Source of the DNA: Komagataeibacter medellinensis NBRC 3288 | Lineage (GTDB): Bacteria; Pseudomonadota; Alphaproteobacteria; Acetobacterales; Acetobacteraceae | Assembly (NCBI RefSeq): GCF_000182745.2 | Contig: NC_016027.1 | Coordinates: forward strand, 2,641,001 to 2,705,000 | DNA length: 64,000 nt | Direction: 5' to 3' | Shown here: piece after piece, positions 55,021 through 64,000 of the stretch | Layout: each line of letters starts with the position of its first letter | Position numbering within the stretch: the first letter of the stretch is position 1 | Made by a program: the position numbers and the translations under genes | Notes under the pieces: model-generated | What the model was told of the DNA's origin: nothing | The model's database searches: none | The model's input: the letters and a program-made list of their open reading frames with translations, nothing else

Positions 55021-57807
55021 TCAGTCATCCTGCCCCGCGCCGTCGGTCGGTGCGTCAGTTGCGGGGGAAACGCCTTCTTCCTCCCCGTCCTCCCCGTCAT
55101 CCATCACCGGGAAAACACTGGTAACTTCTTCCGTGTCGTTCAGGCGGAACAGGGTGACGCCACTGGCCTGGCGCGACATGATGCGCACCTGGTTGATGGG
55201 TAGGCGGATCAGGCGGCCCGCATCGGTCACCAGCATGACATCGGTGCCGTCCAGCACCGGCAGGGTCGCCACCACCGCGTTGCCGCGCTTGTTGGTGGAG
55301 AAGGTCATGTTGTTGATGCCTTGCCCGCCACGCCCGCTTACACGGTAGTCATAGGCGGAAGAACGGCGGCCAAAGCCTGCATTGCTGACGATCAGCAACA
55401 CTTCCTCGGTCGCTTCCAGTTCGGCAAAGCGTTCGGGGGTAAGCGGCAGGTCGCCCGTGGCTTCGCCTTCATCCGGTACCATGGCGTCTTCTGCTTCCTC
55501 GCCTTCCATGGCGGCCTCGGCCCGGCGGCGAGCATTGGCCATGCGCAGGTAGGCGGCGCGTTCTTCCACCGTGGCCTCGACATGGTTGAGCACGCACAGG
55601 CTGTTCACGCTGTCGCCTTCGGCCAGCCTGATGCCGCGTACGCCCGAACTGCCGCGACCGGCAAACACGCGCAGCGTGTCATCGGTGATCTGGAAGCGGA
55701 TGCAGCGCGCGTTACGGGTGGCAAGGAACACGTCCTGACCCTCGCGGCAGGTGGCGACGCCGATCAGGCGGTCCTCGTCTTCCAGCTTCATGGCGATCAG
55801 GCCCGACGAGCGGATATTGCGGAAATCGCTCAACCGGTTACGCCGCACGCTGCCCGATGCGGTGGCAAAGACAAGGTGCAGGTTTTCCCACAGTTCCTCA
55901 TCCTGCGGCAGGGGTAGGACCGCGGTGATCGTGTCGCTGCCAAGGTCGGGCAGCAGGTTGACCAGCGCGCGGCCCTTGGCGGTGGGGCTGGCTTCGGGCA
56001 GGCGCCAGACCTTTTCCCGATACGCCTTTCCGCCCGAGGAGAAGAACAGCACCCACTGGTGCGTATGTGCATTGAACGAGCGGACGATGATGTCATCCCC
56101 CCGCCTGCCTGCTGCCGTGCGACCGCGCCCGCCACGGTTCTGCGCGCGGAACACATCGAGCGGTGTGCGCTTGATGAAGCCTTCGCGCGTGATGGTGACC
56201 ACCATCTGCCCCGGCTCGATCAGGCTTTCATCGGTCTGGTCGCCGGCGTAATCGGCAATGTCGGTCGCGCGCGGGGTGGCAATCTCCGCGCGGATGGCGA
56301 CCAGTTCGTTGCGCATGACTTCCAGCCGGCGCGGGCGGCTGGCGATGATCTCCAGCAGGTCGTTGATCTTGACCGCCACTTCGGAGAGTTCCTGCTGGAT
56401 CTTGTCACGCTCCAGCCCTGTCAGGCGCTGCAGGCGCAGCTCCAGGATGCCGCGCGCCTGCGCTTCGGTCAGGTGGACCTTGCCCTCAACGATGACATTG
56501 CCATCGTCATGGATCAGTTCCAGCAGAGGCGCCACATCGGCTGCATCCCACCCGCGCGCCATCAGCGCCGCGCGCGCGCTCGTGGTGTCGGGGGCGGCGC
56601 GGATCAGCGCGATCACGGCATCAATGTTGGCTACCGCAATGACAAGACCAACCAGCAGGTGGGCGCGGTCACGGGCCTTGTTGAGGTCAAAGCGCGCGCG
56701 GCGCAGGATCACGTCCTCGCGGAAGCGGATGAACGCTTCCAGCACGTCCTTCAGGCCCATCAGGCGCGGCCTGCCTGCATCAAGGGCCAGCATGTTCACG
56801 CCAAACGAGGTCTGGAGCTGCGTGAAGCGGTAGAGCTGGTTGAGCACCACCTCCGGCGTCGCCTCACGCTTGATTTCAACGACGATGCGCATGCCCGAGC
56901 GGTCGCTCTCGTCGCGGATGTCAGAAATGCCCTCGACCTGCTTGGTGCGCACCAGGTCGGCAATGCGCTCCTGTAGCGTGGCCTTGTTTACCTGGTAGGG
57001 GATCTCGGTCACGATGATCGCCTTGCGGTCCTTGCGGATTTCCTCGATCTCGGCCTTGGCGCGGATGATGACCGATCCGCGACCGGTCTCGAACGCGCTA
57101 CGGATGCCCGCGCGGCCCAGAATGGTGCCGCCGGTGGGAAAGTCAGGCCCCGGCACGTATTCCAGCAGGTCATCAAGTGTCATGTCCGGCCGTTCGATCA
57201 TGGCCAGGGTCGCGTCAATGATCTCGCCGGGGTTGTGGGGCGGAATGTTCGTCGCCATGCCCACCGCGATGCCGGATGCGCCATTGACCAGCAGGTTGGG
57301 GAAGGCGGCGGGCAGGATTTTCGGTTCCTGCTCGCTTTCATCATAGTTGGGCTGGAAATCGACAGTGTCACGGTCGATGTCATCAAGCAGGAAGGACGCG
57401 GCCTTGGCCAGGCGTGCTTCGGTATAACGCATGGCGGCGGGCGAATCCCCGTCCACCGACCCGAAATTGCCCTGCCCGTCGATCAGCTTCACCCGCATCG
57501 ACCATGACTGCGCCATGCGTACCATGGCGTCGTAGATGGAAGAGTCGCCATGCGGGTGATATTTACCCATCACGTCACCGACCGCGCGGGCCGACTTGCG
57601 GTAGGGTTTGTCGTGGGTGAACCCGCTTTCGCGCATGGAATACAGGATGCGGCGATGCACCGGCTTCAGCCCGTCGCGCACGTCCGGCAGGGCGCGGCTG
57701 ACAATGACGGACATCGCGTAAGCGAGGTAGGAGGAGCGCATTTCCTCCTCGATCGTGACCGGCATCATGTCGGACGGGGGCAGGGGATCGTCGGGTATCT
57801 CGGTCAA
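55021..57807 (-). CDS. gyrA: DNA gyrase subunit A
   Basis: A protein of 928 residues. The winged helix and tower carry the catalytic Tyr in [11 protein letters not shown]; the quinolone-resistance region reads [17 protein letters not shown] with Ser and Asp at the usual resistance positions 83 and 87, so no common resistance change is seen there. The C-terminal domain has six beta-pinwheel blades with the GyrA box-like [12 protein letters not shown] segment (about 555-565). A low-complexity acidic insert (about 770-785) and an acidic C-terminal tail lengthen it. It introduces negative supercoils with GyrB. Confidence 0.97.
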   Translation of the reverse strand: MTEIPDDPLPPSDMMPVTIEEEMRSSYLAYAMSVIVSRALPDVRDGLKPVHRRILYSMRESGFTHDKPYRKSARAVGDVMGKYHPHGDSSIYDAMVRMAQSWSMRVKLIDGQGNFGSVDGDSPAAMRYTEARLAKAASFLLDDIDRDTVDFQPNYDESEQEPKILPAAFPNLLVNGASGIAVGMATNIPPHNPGEIIDATLAMIERPDMTLDDLLEYVPGPDFPTGGTILGRAGIRSAFETGRGSVIIRAKAEIEEIRKDRKAIIVTEIPYQVNKATLQERIADLVRTKQVEGISDIRDESDRSGMRIVVEIKREATPEVVLNQLYRFTQLQTSFGVNMLALDAGRPRLMGLKDVLEAFIRFREDVILRRARFDLNKARDRAHLLVGLVIAVANIDAVIALIRAAPDTTSARAALMARGWDAADVAPLLELIHDDGNVIVEGKVHLTEAQARGILELRLQRLTGLERDKIQQELSEVAVKINDLLEIIASRPRRLEVMRNELVAIRAEIATPRATDIADYAGDQTDESLIEPGQMVVTITREGFIKRTPLDVFRAQNRGGRGRTAAGRRGDDIIVRSFNAHTHQWVLFFSSGGKAYREKVWRLPEASPTAKGRALVNLLPDLGSDTITAVLPLPQDEELWENLHLVFATASGSVRRNRLSDFRNIRSSGLIAMKLEDEDRLIGVATCREGQDVFLATRNARCIRFQITDDTLRVFAGRGSSGVRGIRLAEGDSVNSLCVLNHVEATVEERAAYLRMANARRRAEAAMEGEEAEDAMVPDEGEATGDLPLTPERFAELEATEEVLLIVSNAGFGRRSSAYDYRVSGRGGQGINNMTFSTNKRGNAVVATLPVLDGTDVMLVTDAGRLIRLPINQVRIMSRQASGVTLFRLNDTEEVTSVFPVMDDGEDGEEEGVSPATDAPTDGAGQDD

Positions 57808-57930
57808 GGCAGTTCCGTCATGTCAGGGTTATCCCGCCCATGGCCGCACTGGCGCATGGGCAGGACGTAAAAGGCAGGCAGGCACGGCGCGGGCGGCACC
57901 ATGTCCGTGCCTGTACAATAGCATGTCTTG

Positions 57931-57957
57931 CCCCCCGGCGCGAAGCGCCGCGCGGGG
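57931..57957. terminator. GC-rich hairpin between ssb and gyrA
   Basis: GGCGC (57937-57941) with GCGCC (57945-57949), loop GAA, extended by CCCC and GGGG flanks (57931-57957), lies 12 bases downstream of the minus-strand ssb stop. There is no T-run, so it may only partially reduce read-through from ssb into gyrA. Confidence 0.4.
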
Positions 57958-57969
57958 GTGTTAAGGGGT

Positions 57970-58539
57970 TCAGAACGGAATTTCGTCGTCCAGGTCACTC
58001 CCGCCGGAAGGAGCGTCCCAGCCGCCCCCCGTGCCGCCGCCCCCGCCGCCTGCCGGGCGGTCGTTGCGCTGGGGCTGCTGGCGCGCGGGTGCGCTGTATC
58101 CGCCGCCGCTACTGCCACTGCCACTGCCGCCGCCATAGCCGCCACTGTAACCGCCGCCTGTATCGTCTCCGCCGCCATCACCGCCACGGTTGCTGTCCAG
58201 AAGCACCAGTTCACCACGGAAGCGGTCCACCACGACCTCGGTCGTGTAGCGGTCCTGCCCGCTCTGGTCGGTCCATTTGCGGGTCTGGAGCGAACCTTCA
58301 AGGTAGACCTTGCGGCCCTTGCGCAGGAAGCGCTCCGCCACGTCGCCCAGGCGTTCGTTGAAGATGACGACGCGGTGCCATTCCGTCCGTTCGCGCCGCT
58401 CGCCCGATGCGCGGTCATTCCATGTGTCGCTTGTGGCCAATGTCAGCGAGACGATCTTCGCCCCGCTCTGGCTGGTGCGGACTTCGGGGTCCTTGCCCAG
58501 GTTGCCGACCAGAATGACCTTGTTGACGCTGCCCGCCAT
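57970..58539 (-). CDS. ssb: Single-stranded DNA-binding protein
   Basis: A protein of 189 residues that coats single-stranded DNA in replication and repair. OB-fold (1-110): [43 protein letters not shown] split over two motifs, and [14 protein letters not shown] Gly-rich disordered linker (about 120-180) leads to the conserved acidic tip DLDDEIPF, which docks partners such as PriA, encoded at 19971. It starts at 58539, preceded by GCAGGACAGC. It is divergent from uvrA, as in many bacteria. Confidence 0.96.
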   Translation of the reverse strand: MAGSVNKVILVGNLGKDPEVRTSQSGAKIVSLTLATSDTWNDRASGERRERTEWHRVVIFNERLGDVAERFLRKGRKVYLEGSLQTRKWTDQSGQDRYTTEVVVDRFRGELVLLDSNRGGDGGGDDTGGGYSGGYGGGSGSGSSGGGYSAPARQQPQRNDRPAGGGGGGTGGGWDAPSGGSDLDDEIPF

Positions 58540-58855
58540 GTGCTGTCCTGCTGCAGTTCGAGTATGGGACCGGCAGGTAGGTGGGGCCACAGGCCCCTGC
58601 CGGGTGCCACCGTGGCCGCCCTTGGGCAGCCGTGGCGAAATAGATGTGGTGATCTTACCGGAGACTCCTCTTTAGGGGAAGGCAGCGGTTTTCCGGCGGG
58701 GTATCGGCCTGCCGGGCAGTCAGTGGTGACATGACCGGGTGCGGAGCATGCTGCTGCTCTTGTCGTAACGGTCAGGCAGGGCCAGATAATGGGGCAGGCC
58801 GGCAATGGCGGTCGGCATCCCGCTCTCGCGCGCGGGGGCGGAACAGGGAGAGTTC
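58540..58855. other. Divergent ssb-uvrA promoter region
   Basis: This 316-bp gap between two DNA-repair genes contains no gene. In many alphaproteobacteria such regions have an SOS box (GTTC-N7-GTTC). The nearest match, GTTC at 58852-58855 with TTTC at 58863-58866, lies across the uvrA start codon and has one mismatch, so I do not call an operator. The uvrA ribosome site CAGGGAGAG is clear. Confidence 0.5.
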
Positions 58856-61800
58856 ATGAGCGTTTCTTCACGTCCGGGGCAGAAGGTTCCGGCGGCCCAG
58901 CATGTCAGCCAGCAGTCCATCCGCGTGCGGGGCGCACGGGCACATAACCTGAAAAATGTCGATATTGACATACCGCGTGACGCGCTGACGGTCATGACCG
59001 GGCTATCGGGGTCGGGCAAGTCATCGCTTGCGTTCGATACCGTCTATGCCGAAGGCCAGCGCCGGTATGTGGAAAGCCTGTCAGCCTATGCGCGGCAGTT
59101 TCTCGAACTTATGGGAAAACCGGACGTCGACTCGATCGAGGGGCTGTCGCCCGCGATTTCCATCGAGCAGAAGACGACCTCAAAGAATCCCCGTTCCACC
59201 GTCGGCACGGTCACGGAGGTACATGATTACATGCGCCTGCTGTGGGCGCGCGCGGGCGTGCCGTATTCGCCCGCTACCGGCCTGCCGATCGAGGCGCAGA
59301 CGATCAGCCAGATGGTTGATCGCGTCATGGCCATGCCGGAAGGTACGCGGTTGATGTTGCTGGCCCCGGTGCTGCGGGACCGCAAGGGTGAGTGCAAGAA
59401 GGAACTGGCCGAACTGCAGCGCAAGGGCTTCACCCGCGCCAAGGTGGACGGCACGCTCTATACTATTGACGAGGTGCCCGAACTCAACCGCCGCCTGCGC
59501 CATACGGTGGAAGCGGTGGTGGACCGCATCGTGGTCAAGGAAGGTATAGAAAGCCGTCTTGCCGACAGTTTCGAGACAGCACTCGGCCTGTCTGATGGCC
59601 TGGTCTATGCCGAAGAAGTGGTAAAGAAGCTGCCGGAGGGCGAGGAAGCCCCGCGCACGGTCTTTTCCTCACGTTTCGCCTGTCCCGTCAGCGGTTTCAC
59701 GTTGGAGGAGGTGGAGCCTCGCCTGTTCTCCTTCAACGCGCCGCAGGGTGCGTGCCCGGCCTGTGATGGTATCGGGCTGGAAACATTTTTCGATCCGCGC
59801 CTGATCGTGCCTGACGAATCGCTTTCGCTGGGCGGGGGTGCCATCGCCCCGTGGCGCAACAGCCAGAGCCCGTATTACACTCAGACGCTGGCCTCCATTG
59901 CCGCGCATTATGGCGTGTCGATGGATACACCCTGGGAGGACCTGCCCGAAGGCGTGCGTGACGTGATCCTTGAAGGCGGCAAGGACCCGATCGAGTTCAC
60001 GTATCGTGACGACCGCCGGGCCTACAGCCTGACCAAACCGTTCGAGGGCGTGGTCACCAACCTGCGCCGCCGCATGGCGGAAACCGACAGCGTATGGGTG
60101 CGCGAGGAGATGTCGCGCTACCAGTCCGAAAAGCCATGCCATGTGTGCGGTGGCGCACGCCTGCGGCCCGAGGCGCTGTCGGTCAGGGTGGCGGACCTGA
60201 ACATTGCGCAGGCATCGGACATGCCCATCCGCAAGGCGCTGGACTGGTTCGGCACGGTGGAAGCGACGCTTACGCCCCAGCGCGCCGAGATCGCGCACCG
60301 CATATTGCGTGAAATCCTTGACCGACTGCGCTTCCTTGATGATGTGGGGCTGGACTACCTCACGCTGTCACGCGGGTCGGCTACGCTGTCGGGGGGCGAG
60401 AGCCAGCGCATCCGCCTGGCCAGCCAGATCGGGTCGGGCCTGACGGGCGTGCTGTATGTGCTTGACGAACCCTCCATCGGGTTGCACCAGCGTGACAATG
60501 AACGCCTGCTGGGCACGCTGGATCGGCTCAAGAAACTGGGCAATACCCTGATCGTGGTCGAGCATGACGAGGATGCGATCCGCGCCGCCGACTGGCTGAT
60601 CGACATGGGGCCGGGCGCGGGCGTGAATGGCGGCATGGTCGTGGCCGCTGGCACACCGCAGGAAGTGGCCGAAAACCCCGATAGCCTGACGGGGGCGTAC
60701 CTGTCGGGCCGCAAATGCATTCCCGTACCGGCAAAACGCCGGGACATCGATCCCGCACGTGAACTGGTGCTGCGCGGGGCGACGGGCAACAACCTGAAGG
60801 ATGTGACGGCCAGGTTCCCGCTGGGCACCTTTACCTGTGTGACCGGGGTATCAGGCGGCGGTAAGTCCACGCTGGTGATCGACACGCTGTACAAGGCGCT
60901 TTCACGCAGGCTTATGGGGTCGGGGCAGAACCCCGCACCCTATGCGGCGATCGACGGGCTGGATCAGCTGGACAAGATCATCGACATCGACCAGTCGCCC
61001 ATCGGCCGCACCCCGCGTTCCAACCCGGCTACCTATACCGATCTGTTCGGTCCCATCCGCGACTGGTTTGCCGAACTGCCGGAAAGCAAGGCGCGAGGAT
61101 ACAAGCCCGGACGCTTCTCGTTTAATGTAAAAGGTGGGCGGTGCGAGGCGTGTCAGGGCGACGGCGTGCTCAAGATAGAGATGCACTTCCTGCCCGATGT
61201 GTTCGTCACCTGCGATACCTGCAAGGGTGCCCGCTACAACCGCGAGACGCTGGACGTGAAGTTCCGCGGCAAGTCGATTGCCGACGTGCTGGCCATGTCG
61301 GTGGATGAGGCGCTGCCCTATTTCTCTGCCGTGCCGCGCATCCGTGACCGGCTGGCCATATTGCAGCAGGTGGGGCTGGGCTACGTTGCGTTGGGCCAGC
61401 AGGCGACCACCCTTTCGGGCGGCGAGGCGCAGCGCGTCAAGCTGTCCAAGGAACTGGCGCGCAGGGCTACGGGTCGCACGCTGTACATCCTCGATGAACC
61501 CACCACGGGCCTGCATACCGAGGATGTACGCAAGCTACTGGAAGTGCTGCATGCGCTGGTGGACCAGGGCAATACGGTGGTGGTGATCGAACATAACCTC
61601 GAAGTCATCAAGACCGCTGACTGGGTTATCGACATGGGGCCGGAAGGCGGCGATGGCGGGGGGCGGATCGTGGCCTGCGGCACACCGGAAGATGTGGCCG
61701 CCAGCCCCGACAGCCATACCGGGCGATTCCTGCGCCCGTTGCTGGAGCACAGGCCGCTGGTCCCGGTTCCCGAACCGGCGGTGAAGCCTGTGGGCAGGGC

Positions 61801-61897
61801 AGGGACACGCGACAGAAAAGCCACAGCGGCCAAGGTGGCTGAACCTGCTAAAAAGAAAGGGAAACCGGCAAAGAGCAGTCGTAAACCTGTAAAATAG
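58856..61897 (+). CDS. uvrA: Excinuclease ABC subunit A
   Basis: A protein of 1013 residues that recognises DNA damage with UvrB. Two ABC ATPase modules: Walker [14 protein letters not shown] (N-terminal) and [11 protein letters not shown] (C-terminal), with the signatures [12 protein letters not shown] and [11 protein letters not shown]. The zinc module in the N-terminal half has Cys276, Cys300 and Cys303, but the second position is Ser279 (CPVSGFT) rather than Cys. The C-terminal zinc hook CEACQGDGV...CDTC is complete. A Lys/Ala-rich tail (about 980-1013) is extra. The start at 58856 follows CAGGGAGAG. Confidence 0.96.
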   Translation: MSVSSRPGQKVPAAQHVSQQSIRVRGARAHNLKNVDIDIPRDALTVMTGLSGSGKSSLAFDTVYAEGQRRYVESLSAYARQFLELMGKPDVDSIEGLSPAISIEQKTTSKNPRSTVGTVTEVHDYMRLLWARAGVPYSPATGLPIEAQTISQMVDRVMAMPEGTRLMLLAPVLRDRKGECKKELAELQRKGFTRAKVDGTLYTIDEVPELNRRLRHTVEAVVDRIVVKEGIESRLADSFETALGLSDGLVYAEEVVKKLPEGEEAPRTVFSSRFACPVSGFTLEEVEPRLFSFNAPQGACPACDGIGLETFFDPRLIVPDESLSLGGGAIAPWRNSQSPYYTQTLASIAAHYGVSMDTPWEDLPEGVRDVILEGGKDPIEFTYRDDRRAYSLTKPFEGVVTNLRRRMAETDSVWVREEMSRYQSEKPCHVCGGARLRPEALSVRVADLNIAQASDMPIRKALDWFGTVEATLTPQRAEIAHRILREILDRLRFLDDVGLDYLTLSRGSATLSGGESQRIRLASQIGSGLTGVLYVLDEPSIGLHQRDNERLLGTLDRLKKLGNTLIVVEHDEDAIRAADWLIDMGPGAGVNGGMVVAAGTPQEVAENPDSLTGAYLSGRKCIPVPAKRRDIDPARELVLRGATGNNLKDVTARFPLGTFTCVTGVSGGGKSTLVIDTLYKALSRRLMGSGQNPAPYAAIDGLDQLDKIIDIDQSPIGRTPRSNPATYTDLFGPIRDWFAELPESKARGYKPGRFSFNVKGGRCEACQGDGVLKIEMHFLPDVFVTCDTCKGARYNRETLDVKFRGKSIADVLAMSVDEALPYFSAVPRIRDRLAILQQVGLGYVALGQQATTLSGGEAQRVKLSKELARRATGRTLYILDEPTTGLHTEDVRKLLEVLHALVDQGNTVVVIEHNLEVIKTADWVIDMGPEGGDGGGRIVACGTPEDVAASPDSHTGRFLRPLLEHRPLVPVPEPAVKPVGRAGTRDRKATAAKVAEPAKKKGKPAKSSRKPVK

Positions 61898-61918
61898 ACG
61901 TCTGTTTTTGCTGATGTC

Positions 61919-61986
61919 GGGGGCCTGGCTTAAAAAAACTTTGGCAGGGGTGCGGAAAACACTTGCACCCCAGGCCCCGCAGGCCT
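61919..61986 (+). promoter_or_regulatory. Candidate regulatory RNA leader of speD
   Basis: Two mutually exclusive structures are possible. Stem P1 pairs GGGGCCTGG (61920-61928) with CCAGGCCCC (61970-61978), nine perfect pairs, enclosing an inner stem GGTGC/GCACC (61949-61953 and 61965-61969) and the A-rich bulge CTTAAAAAAACTTTGGCA. The alternative hairpin AGGCC/GGCCT (61972-61976 and 61982-61986) uses the 3' arm of P1. It lies 71 to 137 bases before the speD start, where a switch responding to polyamine or S-adenosylmethionine would make sense; no known class is recognised. Confidence 0.45.
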
Positions 61987-62056
61987 TATCAGCGCCTTTC
62001 TTGGCCCAAGGGGGCAATTCTGCCCAACAGGCTGTCTACTGGTTTGGGGGTACGTG

Positions 62057-62521
62057 ATGAACGCACTTGCTCAACTGGGGATGGTCTCGGAACACCCGAG
62101 CGATAACCAGATCTCTTCAGCGCCGTTTTCGTCCGAGGACGACCGGAAAGATTACTTCGTCGAAAAAGACGGGATGAAGTTTGCGGGAACGCATCTTCTT
62201 GTCGATCTTTGGGACGCCCGGAATCTTGATGATCCCGAGCAGATTGACCGTACCCTGTGTGAGGCCGCCGTAACGGCCGGGGCTACGATTCTGCACAGCC
62301 ACTTCCATCACTTCACGCCCAATGGCGGCGTGTCGGGTGTGGTCGTGCTGGCGGAAAGCCACATTTCCATCCACACATGGCCCGAGCGCAACTTTGCCGC
62401 CGTGGACATTTTCATGTGTGGGGCATGCGATCCGCATCTTGCGATTCCGGTCATGCAGCGCCTGTTCCAGGCCGGCCGGATCGAGGTGGATGAGCAGCGC
62501 CGTGGGCGCGTGCCGCTCTGA
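62057..62521 (+). CDS. speD: S-adenosylmethionine decarboxylase proenzyme
   Basis: A protein of 154 residues that provides the aminopropyl donor for spermidine. The self-cleavage site is Glu100-Ser101 in LAESHISIHTWPE; Ser101 becomes the pyruvoyl group. His106 and Cys121 (DIFMCG) are the other catalytic residues, and GATILHSHFHHF is the usual preceding helix. It belongs to the short prokaryotic class 1b type; a 35-residue N-terminal extension is longer than in Thermotoga SpeD. A GTG three bases upstream is an alternative start. Confidence 0.95.
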   Translation: MNALAQLGMVSEHPSDNQISSAPFSSEDDRKDYFVEKDGMKFAGTHLLVDLWDARNLDDPEQIDRTLCEAAVTAGATILHSHFHHFTPNGGVSGVVVLAESHISIHTWPERNFAAVDIFMCGACDPHLAIPVMQRLFQAGRIEVDEQRRGRVPL

Positions 62522-62590
62522 GCGGCGGTAACCGGGGTATGGCTACCGATTGGCCCCGGTGTATCTTTCACTAAAAATAGTCGAAGTGCC

Positions 62591-62621
62591 GGGCCGGATT
62601 GATTTCCGGCCCGTGCTTTTT
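62591..62621 (+). terminator. Terminator between speD and speE
   Basis: GGGCCGGA (62591-62598) with TCCGGCCC (62605-62612), loop TTGATT, is followed by GTGCTTTTTC. It lies between two genes of one pathway, so it should lower speE expression relative to speD or require a separate speE promoter. Confidence 0.75.
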
Positions 62622-62655
62622 CATGTGTATTGATTAGGACGGAAAGGGGATCGCA

Positions 62656-63516
62656 ATGTCCCGTGAGTGGATCAGCGAAGGCCTGTACGAAGGCTGGCGG
62701 CAGGAACTGCGTGTGGACCGGATGCTGGCGCGCAGGAAAAGCGCGTTCCAGGATATCGCCGTGTTCGAGAACGTCGATCTTGGCCGTGTGCTGATGCTTG
62801 ATGGCGTGGTCCAGATCACGGAACGCGATGAATTCGTCTATCAGGAAATGCTGACCCATGTGCCGCTGCTCGAACATGGCGATGCGAAGCGCGTGCTGGT
62901 CATTGGCGCGGGCGATGGCGGCGTGCTGCGCCGCGTGCTGGAACACGGCACCGTTGAAAAGGCGGTGATGGTCGAGATCGACGGCGATGTCATCGAACTG
63001 TCCAAGAAGTTCCTGCCCGCCATTGCAGGTGATGCCTGGACCAACCCGCGCGCCGAAGTGATTGTGGGTGACGGGATCGAGTATGTCACCAACGCGGCTG
63101 ATGGGTCGTTTGACGTGATTATCGTGGACAGCACCGACCCGATCGGGGTTGGCGAAGTGCTGTTTACCGATTCGTTCTACAAGCACTGCGCGCGCATTCT
63201 CACCGCCAACGGCATTATCGTGAACCAGTGCGGCGTGCCATTCATGCAGGCGGATGAACTGCGTGACACCAGCGCGCGGCGTGGGCAGTTCTTTGACCAC
63301 GTATCGGCCTATGTCGCAGCCGTGCCCACCTATGTTGGTGGATTCATGACGCTGGGCGTTGCGGCCAAGGGCAGCGTGCCGGGCCGGCAGACAGTGGATA
63401 TGATCCGTGCACGCGCGGAAAAGGCGGGTATCAAAGGCACGCGGTACTGGACGCCGGAAATGCACGTTGCCTCCTTCACCCTGCCGCCCTACATCGCGCA
63501 GAACCTGCCGCGCTGA
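62656..63516 (+). CDS. speE: Spermidine synthase
   Basis: A protein of 286 residues that transfers an aminopropyl group from decarboxylated S-adenosylmethionine to putrescine. It shows FQDIAVFENVDLGRVLMLDG (N-terminal beta-domain), YQEMLTHVPLLEH, the nucleotide motif LVIGAGDGGVLRRVLEH, the aspartates in EIDGDVIELSKKFLP and the catalytic VDSTDPIG. AGGACGGAAAGGGG precedes the ATG. With speD it forms the complete spermidine branch, but a terminator lies between the two. Confidence 0.97.
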   Translation: MSREWISEGLYEGWRQELRVDRMLARRKSAFQDIAVFENVDLGRVLMLDGVVQITERDEFVYQEMLTHVPLLEHGDAKRVLVIGAGDGGVLRRVLEHGTVEKAVMVEIDGDVIELSKKFLPAIAGDAWTNPRAEVIVGDGIEYVTNAADGSFDVIIVDSTDPIGVGEVLFTDSFYKHCARILTANGIIVNQCGVPFMQADELRDTSARRGQFFDHVSAYVAAVPTYVGGFMTLGVAAKGSVPGRQTVDMIRARAEKAGIKGTRYWTPEMHVASFTLPPYIAQNLPR

Positions 63517-63545
63517 TTACGCGCCCATGGCAGGTGTATCGCATG

Positions 63546-63582
63546 CAAAAAGGCCGGGGAGCGCATGCCCCCGGCCTTTTTG
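63546..63582. terminator. Bidirectional terminator between speE and the ABM gene
   Basis: AAAAAGGCCGGGG with CCCCGGCCTTTTT around loop AGCGCATGC forms a long stem with T-runs in both directions. It lies between convergent stop codons and should end both transcripts. Confidence 0.9.
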
Positions 63583-63599
63583 CATGATAGGGCTGTGCT

Positions 63600-63911
63600 T
63601 CAGGCAACAGGAGCCATGCGAGCCGCCTTGCGCAGGCTGACCAGTTCCGCGCCCAGTTCCTTCACCCCGGTTTCGAAAACCTTGAAGTGAGGAGTGGCCA
63701 GGTGGGCCTCGAACGCGGCTTCATCATCATAGACTTCCAGCAAGATGATGGTCTGCGGGTCATCTGACGGGCTGACCGCTTCAAAGCGCTGGCAACCGGC
63801 TTCATCCGCCACGGAATGCGCGCTGTCATAAGCGCACAGTTCAAGAAAATGCGCGCGGTGTTCGGCTGCAATGCGGAATTCGGCCACAATGGTCAGCGGG
63901 CTTGTGGTCAT
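63600..63911 (-). CDS. Antibiotic biosynthesis monooxygenase (ABM) domain protein
   Basis: A protein of 103 residues forming one dimeric ferredoxin-like ABM domain: VAEFRIAAEHRAHFLELC, CQRFEAVSP and ILLEVYDDEAAFEAHLATPHFKVFE, where the last resembles YgiN and quinol/heme-handling ABM proteins. The H-F segment near 70-75 is the usual ligand-facing region. AAGGATAG lies before the start at 63911. The domain is found both in monooxygenases and in proteins of unknown role, so no reaction is assigned. It is convergent with speE. Confidence 0.85.
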   Translation of the reverse strand: MTTSPLTIVAEFRIAAEHRAHFLELCAYDSAHSVADEAGCQRFEAVSPSDDPQTIILLEVYDDEAAFEAHLATPHFKVFETGVKELGAELVSLRKAARMAPVA

Positions 63912-64000
63912 GGCGGGACTATCCTTGGGTTTATGTTGCGTAGCAGGAACGTATTGCCCGCAGGGCACAGGCCATGCCGTTGTGCCGCGGGGCGCTTTTC

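Noticed and set aside
58852-58866. LexA/SOS box (GTTC-N7-TTTC) at the uvrA start
   Set aside because: One mismatch in a short motif, overlapping the start codon; too weak to call.

Overview
The window reads as chromosomal DNA from a high-GC alphaproteobacterium, most likely an acetic acid bacterium of the family Acetobacteraceae (Komagataeibacter/Gluconacetobacter type). The grounds are the protein flavour, an Entner-Doudoroff edd-eda pair, an alphaproteobacterial leader peptide in front of leuA, the gene order uvrA/ssb-gyrA-coaD-cyclophilin-tRNA-Lys, and a dispersed palindromic repeat in many intergenic gaps. The genus is an inference. There is no prophage, insertion sequence, CRISPR array or rRNA operon; it is a housekeeping region of about 50 tightly packed genes.

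Layout. 1-4.9 kb (mostly minus): a secreted Gln-rich protein coupled to an M29 aminopeptidase, a small Rieske protein, DUF4186-tyrS, and an alpha/beta hydrolase. 5.4-10 kb (plus): two tandem cysteine desulfurases, a [2Fe-2S] ferredoxin, the tRNA thiolase mnmA and a glutathione S-transferase, a sulfur-transfer group. 10-14.5 kb (plus): two family-4 glycosyltransferases flanking a CobW GTPase-WD40 pair. 14.5-18 kb (minus): a ClC chloride transporter and two cation diffusion facilitators. 18.2-25.3 kb: a COG2509 flavoprotein, priA (minus), xerC, proline iminopeptidase and a two-module retropepsin-like protein. 25.3-31.3 kb: a secreted Cys/Ala-rich protein, glnK, a UbiH-type monooxygenase, cysE, a TIGR03862-type flavoprotein and a HerA/DUF87-like ATPase. 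31.3-32 kb: a 28-copy heptanucleotide array inside what looks like a split copy of the dispersed repeat. 32-35 kb: rne. 35.6-38.4 kb: a Tat-type amidase, then leuA with its own leader peptide. 38.6-45.7 kb: a glycine-zipper lipoprotein and the elongasome cluster mreB-mreC-mreD-mrdA-rodA-DUF3293. 45.9-53.2 kb: glyQS, a DUF2076 protein, alkB, eda and edd. 53.6-58.5 kb (minus): ssb, gyrA, coaD, cyclophilin and tRNA-Lys. 58.9-63.9 kb: uvrA, speD behind a candidate RNA switch, speE, and an ABM-domain protein.

Most notable: (i) a bipartite hairpin repeat of about 75 bp with terminal inverted repeats, in seven or eight copies; (ii) a perfect (AAACAGG)27.9 array, open in all six frames, lying between the halves of a degenerate repeat copy; (iii) a 36-codon leuA leader whose Leu codons are all the uncommon CTT, next to mutually exclusive hairpins; (iv) a speD leader with two mutually exclusive stems and a terminator between speD and speE; (v) a two-desulfurase sulfur-relay cluster without an Fe-S scaffold gene; (vi) a CobW-WD40 translationally coupled pair. 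No clear new defence or mobile system is visible. The RNA leaders and the repeat/array structure are the best candidates for something undescribed.
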